This document shows, piece by piece, positions 41,871 to 50,918 of a stretch of 55,212 nt of DNA. Origin of the DNA: JAXLWB01 sp046328715 (GTDB taxonomy: Bacteria; Chloroflexota; Anaerolineae; Caldilineales; Caldilineaceae); assembly GCA_046328715.1 (NCBI GenBank), contig JAXLWB010000066.1:1-55212 (forward strand), written 5' to 3'. The number at the start of each line of letters is the position of its first letter. The stretch's first letter is position 1. A program made the translations under genes and the position numbers. Under the pieces are notes generated by a model, which searched no databases, was not told the DNA's origin, and saw only the letters and a program-made list of their open reading frames with translations.

Positions 41871-42584
41871 ATGAACACCGATAGCGACAATCGCAAGTTG
41901 TCTGAGCGCCAACGCAATATTATCCGCTTCATTATGCAATTTTTGCAGGAGAACAAATACCCGCCAACGATTCGTGAGATCGGCGATACCGTAAAAATCT
42001 CTAGCACCTCTGTGACAAACTACAATCTCAATAAGTTGGAGGCGATGGGGTTGGTGGTACGCCAGAAAGAAGTGAGCCGTGGTATCACGCTCAATTTTCA
42101 AAAGCTGCACGAATACGGCATTCCCGATTTCCGGGAGCACAATTTTGCTTTTGCAGCCGCAGCCAACGAACTGATTCAAGTGCCAGTTCTTGGTCACATC
42201 GCCGCTGGTGAACCGATTCGGGTGGAGCCCTTTGACTCGACGAACGCCCAGGATTATGTTGAATTGACCGCTGGTTTATGCCGCAATCGTGACCAGGATC
42301 GTCTCTTTGCACTGCGCGTTAAGGGAAATTCGATGATCGATGCCGGAGTGCTGGATGGAGATATTGTCATCTTACTGCACCAGGAGACCGCCGAAGAAGG
42401 AGATATGGTGGCCGCCTGGATCGAAGGAGATGAAGAAACAACGCTCAAACACTTCCATCGCCGTGGCAAGATCATCGAGCTGCGTCCTGCGAACCCCAGT
42501 CCGGAGTACAGGCCGATTGAACGACCTGCCGATCGCGTACAGATCAAGGGCAAGGTTGTCTCTGTTGTCAGAATCTTCGATTGA
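41871..42584 (+). CDS. lexA: LexA repressor
   Basis: SOS repressor that cleaves itself when RecA is activated. 237 residues. The N-terminal winged helix (7-75) includes PPTIREIGDTVKISSTSVTNY (read as PPTIREIG and SSTSVTNY); the C-terminal peptidase domain has the cleavage site A112-G113 (HIAAGEP), Ser154 (KGNSMIDAG) and Lys193 (TLKHFHR). ATG 41871 follows AGAGG and lies downstream of the promoter and LexA boxes, which excludes the longer open frame from 41700. Autoregulated, and probably controls other repair genes; recO lies just upstream but before the boxes. Confidence 0.96.
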   Translation: MNTDSDNRKLSERQRNIIRFIMQFLQENKYPPTIREIGDTVKISSTSVTNYNLNKLEAMGLVVRQKEVSRGITLNFQKLHEYGIPDFREHNFAFAAAANELIQVPVLGHIAAGEPIRVEPFDSTNAQDYVELTAGLCRNRDQDRLFALRVKGNSMIDAGVLDGDIVILLHQETAEEGDMVAAWIEGDEETTLKHFHRRGKIIELRPANPSPEYRPIERPADRVQIKGKVVSVVRIFD

Positions 42585-42779
42585 CCTGGAGTTTGGTCAG
42601 AGAGGATTTTGTAATACCCGCACAAGCCTACACCTGGCAGAGATGGAATTCGTTAGCAACGACATCGAGAGAAATCGATCGTTCGGTGCTACGCTCCACC
42701 TGCCATGTGTTTGCGCTATAGGCATGGGTCACAGGTTAGAACGTTAACGTCGGCCTATGACCCAATTCAGAATGGCCTA

Positions 42780-43013
42780 TAGTGTTTCCCCGTCCATAAA
42801 GCGGACAGCATCTCCAACACTCAAAATCTTCTGGGCTTCTTCATCACTAATATCGCCCCCAAACTCTTCCTCGAAGGCCATAATAAGCTCGACGAGATCG
42901 AGACTATCCGCATCGAGATCGTCGCGGAAGTTTGCCTCCATTGTTACTTCATCTGGATCGACACTGAGTTGCTCAACAATAATGTCGCGAACTCGTTCGA
43001 ATGTTGTTGCCAT
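42780..43013 (-). CDS. acpP: Acyl carrier protein
   Basis: Carries growing acyl chains on a phosphopantetheine arm in fatty acid synthesis. About 78 residues, acidic, with the attachment Ser37 in the DADSLDLVELIM motif. Ribosome site GAGGAG; the start ATG 43013 gives MATTFERVRDII. No fab genes adjoin it, so this is either the housekeeping ACP at a separate locus or a dedicated one. Stop codon at 42780-42782 by my reading of the GETL* end (codons at 42777-42779 may complete it). Confidence 0.9.
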
Positions 43014-43712
43014 ATGAGTGCTCTCCTCATTGAATCGCTGATCTTTTATCAGCCACAATTTTAAATTTGATCCTTGATTGGTTGAAGGCACAACCATGTA
43101 CCTTCAAATACTCATCACAAACAGAAGCTAAGGCGTGGCTGGTTGGCACTGCCTGCTCAACTCATTGTGAAGTAAAAACAATATCTAGAGATCGTTGCCG
43201 CATTGTAGTCATCGACTATGCGACTGTCAAACGGATTCATCAGTTATTTTGCATATTGGTTTGTTTGCACCCAAGCTGCCGAGAAAACTGACTGAATTGG
43301 TCCCATTTGACAGGCAAGCGCGTACTCCCTGTGCGCAAAATCGCAGACCTGTATGAGTTAACACATGCTAGAAATGGAAGTTGCGCCCAATTATTGTACC
43401 CGATAAATTCATTTGTGTAATTTTGAACAATCTGCAACTCTTCTGTAACTTGCGTCAGTATAATGGAAAAAGCTTGTGAATTGAAGCACAAGTCGCAAGT
43501 AAAGAGTGCGCTCACGAAACTGATAAAGTCTACTTGTATTTTAGCAGTTCCGTGAAGTTATGAAGTTTGAGGGGAGCTTACTTCATAGCTTCAACTCCAA
43601 AACCTCCTTTGGTTCCTCCTTTGTGTGAGCCCTCCTGTTGCTTATGCGGCAGGAGGGCAACCTCTTTTTAGGGCCTTTTGCATTTTTACCTCCAACCAGC
43701 TATGCTGCTTTT
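43014..43712. other. 700-base spacer between acpP and lipoprotein gene
   Basis: No gene I can support. It contains short inverted repeats TTGAAGG/CCTTCAA (~43080-43108) and GAAGTTATGAAGT/ACTTCATAGCTTC (43554-43566 with 43580-43592, one mismatch), and a terminator-like hairpin at 43629-43669. Confidence 0.5.
43629..43669 (+). terminator. Terminator or attenuator before lipoprotein gene
   Basis: GCCCTCCTGTTGC (43629-43641) pairs with GCGGCAGGAGGGC (43646-43658), 13 bp with two G-U pairs, TTAT loop, then AACC and a T5 run. It stands 44 bases before the lipoprotein start with no plus-strand gene close upstream, so an attenuator is possible. Confidence 0.6.
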
Positions 43713-44873
43713 GTGAAATCTTGGTTAACACTTTTCTTTACATTCTTAGTGTTTGCAGCCTGCACACCTTCCAACGCCACGGTCGATTTGCCAGTAGCTC
43801 TGCCTTCCTCTCATTTTCCTACCTTGGACGATCTGTGGGAAGGGCGAGCTGCGTTCCGGGTCGATGTTCAAGACACGGGCTTGCCGATGGGCGAGTCAGA
43901 CACGGTTGTGGTGGATGGTCAGTTCCGGTCGTATCTACACGCCAGTAAGCGCTCGGCAGGTGTGGTTGACCAGTGCGGCGATCCCGTAGAGTTTCCTGGC
44001 TGCGTGGTCATTCTACAAAGTCCCGATAAGGGGCGTTCCTTTCAGCCCCTGAAAGAGAACAGTCAGGGCCAGCCAGTTTGCCAGATCCCTTGCCTCAGTT
44101 GTCCCTGCGACTCGAAACGCGATCAAATTGACCAGCAGCAATATCCAAGAGTCGCTCACTCAGCGGACGCTGGTTGGCTCATGGTCTACGAATATCGGGC
44201 CAACACCATGCTGCGCCGCTCACCCGATGGATTGCAATGGTCTCCTGCCGAAGAGGTGCCATTGACTGGCATTTGGCAGCAATGGCTGATGCCATGCGCC
44301 GCTTATGAGCGAGTCGGTGACCATCCCTTCGCCGCAAGAAGCTACGATTGTCTGATCGGGGGACCTCCAGGTATCAGCTTGTTATCCCAAAATTTCTTTG
44401 TCTTTGTAGGCATGGGTCAAAATCCTGGCCATTTGGGTTGTCTGGTGGGGAATGTCAACGCTCCTGCCAGTTTGATGCGCAAGTGTCTGGCCAATCCACT
44501 CTTCAGTGGCGCGTCTGATTACGGTCCACTGCAACAGTCGAACGTAGCGGCAAATCCCTTCTTTGATTTTCGAACCATTTCCTCGGCAGATACCCTACAG
44601 GTTGGCACACATCTCTATCTCTTCTACGAAGGCGTACGTGGCCCTACGCGCAACGCTCCCGGGGATACCCAGTTTGCCCTTGGCCTGGCGCGTAGCGTTG
44701 GCTCAGAGTTCGATGGTCCCTGGCAAACCTACCCTGGCAATCCGCTGCTGGTCGATCTTCCTGGCAACATCGGTGTCGGTCACGCCGACGTGGTCGTTTA
44801 TGAGGGAAAGACCTATCTCTATACCTCGCTTGACGGGAAAGTGCGCAGCAGGCTGGTTTTGGTCTGGCGTTAA
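43713..44873 (+). CDS. Secreted lipoprotein, beta-propeller-like
   Basis: About 386 residues. With GTG 43713 as start the protein begins with an ideal lipoprotein signal (KSWLTLFFTFLVFAAC), lipidated Cys17. The rest has repeated Asp/Trp-rich beta segments (GAS-DYGPLQQ, YLFYEGVRGP, FDGPWQTYPGNPLL, HADVVVYEGKTYLYTSLDG) like the five-bladed propellers of GH43/GH32-type enzymes or the sialidase superfamily, but I cannot point to catalytic residues. Two Cys-rich spots (CGDPVEFPGC; CQIPCLSCPC) suggest disulfides. An in-frame start at 43644 overlaps the terminator hairpin and is less likely. Confidence 0.7.
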   Translation: MKSWLTLFFTFLVFAACTPSNATVDLPVALPSSHFPTLDDLWEGRAAFRVDVQDTGLPMGESDTVVVDGQFRSYLHASKRSAGVVDQCGDPVEFPGCVVILQSPDKGRSFQPLKENSQGQPVCQIPCLSCPCDSKRDQIDQQQYPRVAHSADAGWLMVYEYRANTMLRRSPDGLQWSPAEEVPLTGIWQQWLMPCAAYERVGDHPFAARSYDCLIGGPPGISLLSQNFFVFVGMGQNPGHLGCLVGNVNAPASLMRKCLANPLFSGASDYGPLQQSNVAANPFFDFRTISSADTLQVGTHLYLFYEGVRGPTRNAPGDTQFALGLARSVGSEFDGPWQTYPGNPLLVDLPGNIGVGHADVVVYEGKTYLYTSLDGKVRSRLVLVWR

Positions 44874-44987
44874 TCTGGCTCACCCACGACTCATCCATCA
44901 CTTTGTGGCGCTAATTCCTTCCGCATCGGTTAAAGATTTGATATAGTTACAGCAATATACATTGGTGTAGTGTAGAAAGGAAGTTTC

Positions 44988-45767
44988 ATGCGCAATCCGC
45001 TGTTGCCCTTAGGACGTCGCGCTTTGGTGCCGATTGGTCGCTTGTTGGGTCGGGCCATTATGGATGTACAGGTGGAAGGCAAGGAGCACCTTCCGAAAAA
45101 TGGGGAGCCGGTGATGATCATCGCCAACCATTTTGGTTGGTTTGACGCACCCTTGTTGACGCTCTATCTGCCGTTTCAACCTGCCTTTTTAATCGCGACC
45201 GAAAGTTATCGCAAATGGTGGGTGCGTGCCTTTGCGGCGATGTTTCACAGCGTGCCAATTTGGCGTGGCCAGGTTGATCGTAATGCCTTCCGCGGTGCGG
45301 TGGACACGCTGAACTCCGGTATCTCACTGGGAGTTTTCCCCGAAGGTGGGATCAACCCTGAACTGGCCGAGCGCATTGCCAAAGGCGAGCAGATTCATCA
45401 AATGAAGGGCTTGATGTCGCGCCGCGACGGTATGCTGGCGCGCGCCAAGCCTGGCACAGCCTTATTGGCTTTGATGAGCCGCGCCCGCATTCTGCCTGCG
45501 GGCCTAATCGGCAGCGAAGCTGTGCTTGACAACGTTCGTCAATATCGCCGCAGTAAGGTTACACTGCGCTTGGGGCCGATGTTTGGACCACTCCAGATCG
45601 ATGATGGAGTGCGTGGTGCCGAACGGCGGCGACGGATTGACCGAATGGCCGACAATATGATGGCACGAGTTGCTGCCCTCTTCCCACCCGAGCAGCGCGG
45701 ACCCTATCGTGACTATGTGGCGAACCACGAAGATGAACGAATGTTGAACCTTGCCAAGGCAAGTTAG
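44988..45767 (+). CDS. 1-acylglycerol-3-phosphate acyltransferase-like (PlsC family)
   Basis: Phospholipid acyltransferase fold, 259 residues, membrane-associated. Motif I NHxxxxD appears as NHFGWFD, the arginine region as VPIWRGQVDR, and motif III as FPEGGINPE. It probably makes phosphatidic acid or a related lipid. AAAGGAAG precedes ATG 44988. The C-terminus is basic and helical (ERRRRIDRMADN). Substrate specificity cannot be read. Confidence 0.87.
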   Translation: MRNPLLPLGRRALVPIGRLLGRAIMDVQVEGKEHLPKNGEPVMIIANHFGWFDAPLLTLYLPFQPAFLIATESYRKWWVRAFAAMFHSVPIWRGQVDRNAFRGAVDTLNSGISLGVFPEGGINPELAERIAKGEQIHQMKGLMSRRDGMLARAKPGTALLALMSRARILPAGLIGSEAVLDNVRQYRRSKVTLRLGPMFGPLQIDDGVRGAERRRRIDRMADNMMARVAALFPPEQRGPYRDYVANHEDERMLNLAKAS

Positions 45768-45843
45768 ACACCTCTGAACACAGTTCAAAGTGGGGGCATG
45801 AGGATGGCGGCGAGGTTTGGAGATTTGAAGATATAGTCTAATT

Positions 45844-45907
45844 CGCCGTTATTCTCGTGCCCTTCCGGGGTGGTTGTGACTCTAATAACTACGGCGATGG
45901 GCACGAG
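45844..45907. other. Interleaved inverted repeats (pseudoknot topology)
   Basis: CGCCGTTATT (45844-45853) can pair with AATAACTACGGCG (45884-45896, three-base bulge) and CTCGTGCCC (45854-45862) with GGGCACGAG (45899-45907). The order of arms is A-B-A'-B', which is an H-type pseudoknot or two mutually exclusive stems. It lies between two convergent genes. Confidence 0.45.
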
Positions 45908-45926
45908 ACCGTGCGGAATTGAGTTC

Positions 45927-46418
45927 TTATTTCAATTTGACGAAGCGGGCCTTGGTAAGTGCAACCAGATCTTTGACCGATAGTTGTACATTCGCCCCGC
46001 GCTGCGCCGCACTGACGGCGATGGCTTCAAAGGCTTGCGCCTGCTCGTCCAGATAGGTATCAAACCCCTTATTGATAAGCGCCAGCGGGCTGATGCCGCC
46101 CGTTTGTAGACCGGTGAGTGCCTCCGCTTCGGCATGAGTGGTCATTTGCACCTTCTTGACGTTGAGCGCTTTGGCTAGTGCCTTGAGATCTAACGTGTCG
46201 GGGCCAGGAACGATGACCAGTAGCGGTTTGCGTTTGGGGTCATCGGCGCGCACCACCAGGGTTTTGAAAACCTGCTCAGGCGGCAGACCAATGGCACTGG
46301 CTACCTCAACTGCCGAATGTACACCTGCATCATAGTCATAGGTAAAGAGTTGATACACGATCTTTTTGCTATCTAGAAACCGTGTAACGTTGTTCTTGAA
46401 ATCACTTTTTTGCGCCAT
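45927..46418 (-). CDS. ybaK: Cys-tRNA(Pro)/Cys-tRNA(Cys) deacylase
   Basis: Trans-editing enzyme that clears mischarged Cys-tRNA(Pro). 163 residues of the YbaK/EbsC fold: VHSAVEVASAIGLPPEQVFKTLVV near the N-terminus (short pieces HSAVEVA and QVFKTLV), the conserved Lys in FKTL, and GGISPLALIN in the active-site loop. Single gene, with the interleaved inverted repeat behind it. Confidence 0.9.
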   Translation of the reverse strand: MAQKSDFKNNVTRFLDSKKIVYQLFTYDYDAGVHSAVEVASAIGLPPEQVFKTLVVRADDPKRKPLLVIVPGPDTLDLKALAKALNVKKVQMTTHAEAEALTGLQTGGISPLALINKGFDTYLDEQAQAFEAIAVSAAQRGANVQLSVKDLVALTKARFVKLK

Positions 46419-46580
46419 TCTTATTTCTCACGATTGAGTTTTCACGTAGGCAATATGCCTGCGGACACGAATCACAATGAAAGTCGGATCGATACACAGA
46501 TGAAGCCGATGCTGCGGATGTTTGCGGATCTTTTTATGGATTTTGATCCACTTCCAACCTTGTAATTTTCGCTTACTCCG

Positions 46581-46597
46581 CGTGCCGGTCAGGTTAT
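46581..46597 (-). repeat. Core of the dispersed repeat upstream of membrane protein
   Basis: CGTGCCGGTCAGGTTATT matches the core at 454-475 (GTGCCGGTCGGGTTATT) and, inverted, the TTGACCGGCAC core of the 27-bp repeats. Confidence 0.5.
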
Positions 46598-46632
46598 TCC
46601 CAAAACATTGTGCAGATAGTACCCAAGATTTT

Positions 46633-47274
46633 ATGGATCAACAATCGCTTATCACAGCAATCAGCATTCTTTTATTGCTTCTGATCGGCGTATTGAGCAT
46701 CATTATACAAAATCATCGGCGTAACCAAATTTTGTTGCAGGCACTCAATGAAAGTTCACGCAGCAAAGTGACCTTGCAGCCGGGCGGTAGCTCGCGTTAC
46801 AAGCTTGCAGTCTTTGTATCAGCACCGTCACCCTTTCGCACCTTGCACGCTGAACTGGGGCAACCCACGCCGGTTTCGTTTCTCTTTGGTTGGCTGGAAC
46901 GTGGAGACCGACGGGCTGGACACTTGTGTTTGCGTGGAAACCTGAGCGAACGACCTAGCGAAGAACTGGTTTGGACGCATGGCTTGCCACCAGGCCGCGC
47001 CATTGCACGCAGCCCTGACTCTGCCCTTTGGGAATTGCGTCGTCTGGATTTGGTCGAAGGAGACTTTGCTGTACGTGGGATCAATACCAACGCGCTGGAA
47101 CACGCCTTCTTTGAATTGCAAGCGCGTTTTGGAGCCTTTCTACAGCATGTTCTTGTCCAGGCAGATGCTGAGTATGAAGTGGAGATCGATCTACTGGCAG
47201 GTCGCCTCAATGCGGAAGACATCCCGGCGCTGATTACAACTGTCCGTAGTTTGGGGCGGGCGGCGCTACGCTAG
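46633..47274 (+). CDS. Single-pass membrane-anchored protein, unknown
   Basis: About 213 residues: a short N-terminus, one strong membrane helix (residues ~7-26, ITAISILLLLLIGVLSIII) and a cytoplasmic or external domain of ~185 residues with mixed alpha/beta character. No known motif found. ATG 46633 is chosen because the upstream open frame contains the dispersed repeat core at 46581. Convergent with the lipoprotein at 47391, separated by a strong bidirectional hairpin. Confidence 0.7.
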   Translation: MDQQSLITAISILLLLLIGVLSIIIQNHRRNQILLQALNESSRSKVTLQPGGSSRYKLAVFVSAPSPFRTLHAELGQPTPVSFLFGWLERGDRRAGHLCLRGNLSERPSEELVWTHGLPPGRAIARSPDSALWELRRLDLVEGDFAVRGINTNALEHAFFELQARFGAFLQHVLVQADAEYEVEIDLLAGRLNAEDIPALITTVRSLGRAALR

Positions 47275-47285
47275 CCAGAGGAGAC

Positions 47286-47372
47286 CGGTACGCAGAGGGT
47301 GCTGATCTGACAGATAAAAGGCGGATTCTTGCGTATGGTTATCCGCCTTTTATCCGTGTCATCCGCGTACCG
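47286..47372. terminator. Bidirectional terminator hairpin
   Basis: Inner perfect 13-bp stem GATAAAAGGCGGA/TCCGCCTTTTATC (47313-47325 with 47342-47354) and outer perfect 8-bp stem CGGTACGC/GCGTACCG (47286-47293 with 47365-47372), with GACA/TGTC between. The inner stem carries A4/T4 on either side, serving both convergent genes. Confidence 0.8.
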
Positions 47373-47390
47373 ATCTCTACTCGCTATTTC

Positions 47391-48368
47391 TTACTGAGGA
47401 AAGAAAACACGCAGATTGACGTTGTTAGCGGTCAACACAGGCAGCCACTGGTCGATCAGACCCTTGATTTGGTCGGCATTGCTACCCAACGAACCGAGCA
47501 ACCCCATCTCCGAAGCCAAATCCACCAGGTTATTCAGCTTGCCATCCGCCCAGGTGATATAGGGGAGTGCCTGGCCGTTGATGGAGATATGTAACCCTTT
47601 GGCATCGGTGGAAACGGTCAACTCCTTGATGCCTTTGGCCTTAAAGCCAGCAACAACCTCGGGCTTCATGCGGTACGCTTGCCAGATTGGATCGCCGGTC
47701 AGATTGGCCCATTCAGTGTCGGTCATATCGGCGACGGTCCAGCTCCCATCGTCTGCATAGTAGACAGGAAGATTGATCACGCCTGGCGTACCGACTGTTT
47801 TGATGAAGGACTCCTGGGCACTATTGGCCGCTTGCGCAGTATCGTCGCCTCCGGTGATCGGGATATCAGCGGCTCCCTCGGCTTTGGGGAATTTGGCGAT
47901 GATACCAATGCCAAGTCGATTAATCGTCGGCAGCAGCTTCTCCAAACCTGGTTGATTGAAACCGATCAACTTGGCGACATCTGCCAAGCCTACTGCTGCA
48001 CCGCCATCCAAACCGATCGAGGGGATTGCCTTGCCGTTGATGAGGATAATCAAGCCCTCAGTCGTGTTATTGATCTGAATGTGTTGAATATTGGCGGTCT
48101 TCAACATGGCGAGATAATCGGCAGGAACAGCAACCGCACTCAAATCAGTGCCCAAGGCTGAACCAAGTTGGGCGATGGGTGTGCCACCAAACGACGCCTG
48201 CCCATTGTCGTCGAAATCGATCTCAATTGCGGGTAGATCGACGGCGATGCCCCCATTGCCAGCCGCAGCCATCGTCTCGCCTGCACCCGGACGGGGCGCA
48301 CAGCCAGAGAGCGCAATCGATGCCATGACTATCAGCGAGAGCCAAACCAATGCTGACTTTCTAAACAT
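47391..48368 (-). CDS. Lipoprotein with two related halves
   Basis: 325 residues, exported and lipid-anchored: signal LVWLSLIVMASIALSGC with lipidated Cys23. Two similar units are visible, IQHIQINNTTEGLIILINGKAIPSI at about 94-118 and IKELTVSTDAKGLHISINGQALPYI at about 244-268 (shared pattern ING-A-P-I), each followed by a helical segment on -LVDLA/-LADVAKL. Function unknown. Ribosome site GGAGGAG and a strong promoter at 48561-48589 suggest good expression. Confidence 0.8.
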   Translation of the reverse strand: MFRKSALVWLSLIVMASIALSGCAPRPGAGETMAAAGNGGIAVDLPAIEIDFDDNGQASFGGTPIAQLGSALGTDLSAVAVPADYLAMLKTANIQHIQINNTTEGLIILINGKAIPSIGLDGGAAVGLADVAKLIGFNQPGLEKLLPTINRLGIGIIAKFPKAEGAADIPITGGDDTAQAANSAQESFIKTVGTPGVINLPVYYADDGSWTVADMTDTEWANLTGDPIWQAYRMKPEVVAGFKAKGIKELTVSTDAKGLHISINGQALPYITWADGKLNNLVDLASEMGLLGSLGSNADQIKGLIDQWLPVLTANNVNLRVFFPQ

Positions 48369-48560
48369 GTGCTCCTCCTGTAAAAGAGATTGTGTGGAGT
48401 TTAAATCTTCAATCGGAATATAGAAACTCTTGGGTTAGCGTGCGACAAACTAAAAGGGAAGTGTCAAAGATCGCACACCATACTACACACAAGCAATCGA
48501 TGAAAGCGCTCGAAATAAGGAGACAGGAATCAACTCAGACGTTGTGTGGAGTATAGTGAA

Positions 48561-48589
48561 ATTGTACATGGGCTTATCTGGTGTGTCAA
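48561..48589 (-). promoter_or_regulatory. Sigma-70 promoter for the lipoprotein gene
   Basis: Minus strand TTGACA (48589-48584), 17-base spacer, TACAAT (48566-48561), about 190 bases before the start codon. Confidence 0.72.
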
Positions 48590-48738
48590 CTGTCATTTCT
48601 TGCTTCACAAGTTTCCAAAACCAAACTCTGACGGTAACTATGCTAGAATGAATCGCAACTAACTGAGGCTATAACAAAACTTGGCCGACACTTCACGGTC
48701 GATATGTGTCGCCAATCCAACATCTCTGCACTCTTGTG

Positions 48739-48761
48739 CGAAAAAGTGCCGCTCAAGTTGG
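48739..48761 (-). repeat. Dispersed repeat core, diverged copy
   Basis: Read on the minus strand it is CCAACTTGAGCGGCACTTTT, matching the AACTTGACCGGCACTTTT core of the 27-bp repeat with one change. Confidence 0.5.
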
Positions 48762-48801
48762 CGTGGTTTACAATAAGAAAAACAGCGTGGGAGCGTAAAG
48801 C

Positions 48802-49773
48802 GTGTCTTCAGATTCAGCGATAAGTTCATCGATTTGGTTTAGTCAGCATCATAATGTACCCCAAGTAGGGGATCTGGTTCTCCTTGTGACTGGGGATAAC
48901 AAGCGTTACCTGATCACCTTACGTGCCGGGGATGCCTCGCTACATACCCATTATGGCATCTATTATCATCGTGATGTGATTGGTGCCAAGCTGGGCGCAG
49001 CGGTGCTCAGTTCGCTTCAGCAGCCAGCCCTGGTGCTTGAACCGTCCTTGCGTGATCTCATCCAACACATCCGGCGCGGTACGCAGATCATCTACCCCAA
49101 GGATGCAGCCTATCTTGCCCATCGTTTGTCGCTACGTGCAGGCAACCGTGTGATTGAAGCGGGCACAGGCAGCGGCGGTTTGACACTGGCCCTCACGTGG
49201 GCTGTAGCACCGACGGGCAAAGTCTATACCTACGAGGCCCGCCCTGAAATCTACAACTTGGCGCGCAACAATTTTGAACGAGTTGGCCTTTTGTCCTATA
49301 TTCAGCAATATCAGCGGGACATTGAAGCCGGATTTGACCAGACCGATGTCGATGCGCTCTTTTTAGATGTGCGCGAACCGTGGCGCTATCTGCACCATGT
49401 GCGGGCAGCGCTGCGACCAGACGGTTATTTTGCCAGTTTGGTCCCGACGACCAATCAGGTTAGTGAACTGCTTTATGCACTCGAAGGCAGCGCTTTCGCC
49501 GACATTGAAGTCGAGGAATTGCTGTTACGGCGTTACAAACCCGTGCCCGATCGCCTGCGCCCCGACGATATGATGAATGGACATACTGGCTTTCTGGTCT
49601 TTGCGCGCCGCATCGAAGAGAGTTCTGAATCCAAACGCTGGCTCTCCAAGGAACGCCAACGCTATATGGCTCGCGTCGCCACAGAAGAGGCCATTGCTGA
49701 AGAAGAGGAACGGCGTTCGGTCGAACGCAGCGAAGGTGGCCCTAAGTATCCGAAGATGCCGCTGCCAGGGTGA
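48802..49773 (+). CDS. trmI: tRNA (adenine-58-N1)-methyltransferase
   Basis: Makes m1A58 in the T loop of tRNAs. 323 residues: N-terminal small beta domain (VGDLVLLVTGDNKRYLITL), then class I SAM fold with RVIEAGTGSGGLTLAL (motif I), YEARPEIYNLARNNFERVG and FLDVREPW with the catalytic-side Asp. A charged C-terminal extension (~45 residues, EEAIAEEEERRS...) goes beyond the bacterial TrmI norm. GTG 48802 with GGGAG eight bases upstream is the start. Next gene is an SDR epimerase 38 bases on. Confidence 0.9.
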   Translation: MSSDSAISSSIWFSQHHNVPQVGDLVLLVTGDNKRYLITLRAGDASLHTHYGIYYHRDVIGAKLGAAVLSSLQQPALVLEPSLRDLIQHIRRGTQIIYPKDAAYLAHRLSLRAGNRVIEAGTGSGGLTLALTWAVAPTGKVYTYEARPEIYNLARNNFERVGLLSYIQQYQRDIEAGFDQTDVDALFLDVREPWRYLHHVRAALRPDGYFASLVPTTNQVSELLYALEGSAFADIEVEELLLRRYKPVPDRLRPDDMMNGHTGFLVFARRIEESSESKRWLSKERQRYMARVATEEAIAEEEERRSVERSEGGPKYPKMPLPG

Positions 49774-49811
49774 TTGATTTGTGCAATTATGTTAACTGAT
49801 TAGGATTCATT

Positions 49812-50852
49812 ATGACTCAAACCTATCTTATTACCGGTGGCGCAGGATTCCTAGGAATCAACCTTGCCCGTTACCTTTTGGCACGAGGACATCGTGTCGT
49901 TTCCTATGATATCGCCGACTTTAGCTATCCTGAGCGCAGCCAAGTGACCGAGATTAAGGGCGATATACGCGACAAAGCTGCATTGGCCCAAGCCATGCAA
50001 GGTGTTGATATCGTCATCCACACCGCGGCCGCACTACCCCAGTACAAGCCACAAGACATCTATACTACCGACATTGATGGGGTGCGCAATGTCTTACAGG
50101 CTTCGCTCGATGCCAAAGTACAGCGTATGATCCATGTCTCCTCAACCGCAGTCTACGGCATTCCCGACCATCATCCGCTCGTGGAAACCGATAAACTGGA
50201 CGGTGTCGGTCCCTACGGAGAAGCCAAAGTCAAGGCGGAGTCCATTTGCCAGGAATTTCGTGATAAGGGACTATGCGTGCCCATTATCCGCCCCAAGTCC
50301 TTTATTGGCCCTGAACGGCTCGGCGTTTTTGCGCTGCTCTATGATTGGGCCAAGGGTGGACACAACTTCCCGGTACTGGGGAGTGGCAACAACCGCTATC
50401 AACTACTTGATGTAGAAGATCTCTGCGACGCTATTTACGCTTGTTGCATCTTGTCCTGCGAAAAGGTTAACGATGTCTTCAATATCGGTGCCAAACAATT
50501 TACGACGCTGCGTGAGGATTATCAAGCGGTGCTAGATGAGGCCGGCAAGGGGAAAAAGATCGTTTCAATTCCCGCAGCACCAGCGATTTGGACCTTGCGC
50601 CTGCTGGAAAAGATGAACCTATCCCCGCTCTATCGTTGGGTCTACGAGACGGTGACCGAGGATTCGTTTGTCTCCATCGAAAAGGCTGAACGGGTTTTGG
50701 GCTACAAGCCGAAATACTCGAATAAAGATGCGCTGCTGCGCAACTACCGCTGGTATCTCGCCAATCTCCACCAGTTTGAAGGGCAAAGTGGTGTCTCGCA
50801 CCGTGTGCCGTGGAAGCAGGGCGCATTGACCATAGCCAAGTTGTTCTTCTAA
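49812..50852 (+). CDS. NAD-dependent epimerase/dehydratase (extended SDR)
   Basis: 346 residues of the extended short-chain dehydrogenase family acting on nucleotide sugars or steroid-like substrates. NAD-binding loop TGGAGFLGINLARYL, HTAAALP, catalytic Ser/Tyr/Lys in VSSTAVYG and GPYGEAKVKAE, and the C-terminal RPKSFIGPERLG region. Exact substrate not readable. Follows trmI and may be co-transcribed. Confidence 0.87.
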   Translation: MTQTYLITGGAGFLGINLARYLLARGHRVVSYDIADFSYPERSQVTEIKGDIRDKAALAQAMQGVDIVIHTAAALPQYKPQDIYTTDIDGVRNVLQASLDAKVQRMIHVSSTAVYGIPDHHPLVETDKLDGVGPYGEAKVKAESICQEFRDKGLCVPIIRPKSFIGPERLGVFALLYDWAKGGHNFPVLGSGNNRYQLLDVEDLCDAIYACCILSCEKVNDVFNIGAKQFTTLREDYQAVLDEAGKGKKIVSIPAAPAIWTLRLLEKMNLSPLYRWVYETVTEDSFVSIEKAERVLGYKPKYSNKDALLRNYRWYLANLHQFEGQSGVSHRVPWKQGALTIAKLFF

Positions 50853-50857
50853 CACAA

Positions 50858-50918
50858 ATTGCGGATTGCGGATTGGTATACTCAACAACTCCGCAATCCG
50901 TAATTCAAAATCCGCAAT
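50858..50918. repeat. ATTGCGG heptamer repeats with inverse copies
   Basis: ATTGCGG twice at 50858-50871 and CCGCAAT/CCGTAAT/CCGCAAT at 50891-50897, 50898-50904 and 50912-50918, forming a hairpin between convergent genes. Confidence 0.8.

Larger units (their letters stand above)
48369..48801. other. Divergent spacer between lipoprotein gene and trmI
   Basis: 430 bases holding the lipoprotein promoter (48561-48589) and a diverged copy of the dispersed repeat core (48739-48761). No gene seen. Confidence 0.5.
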
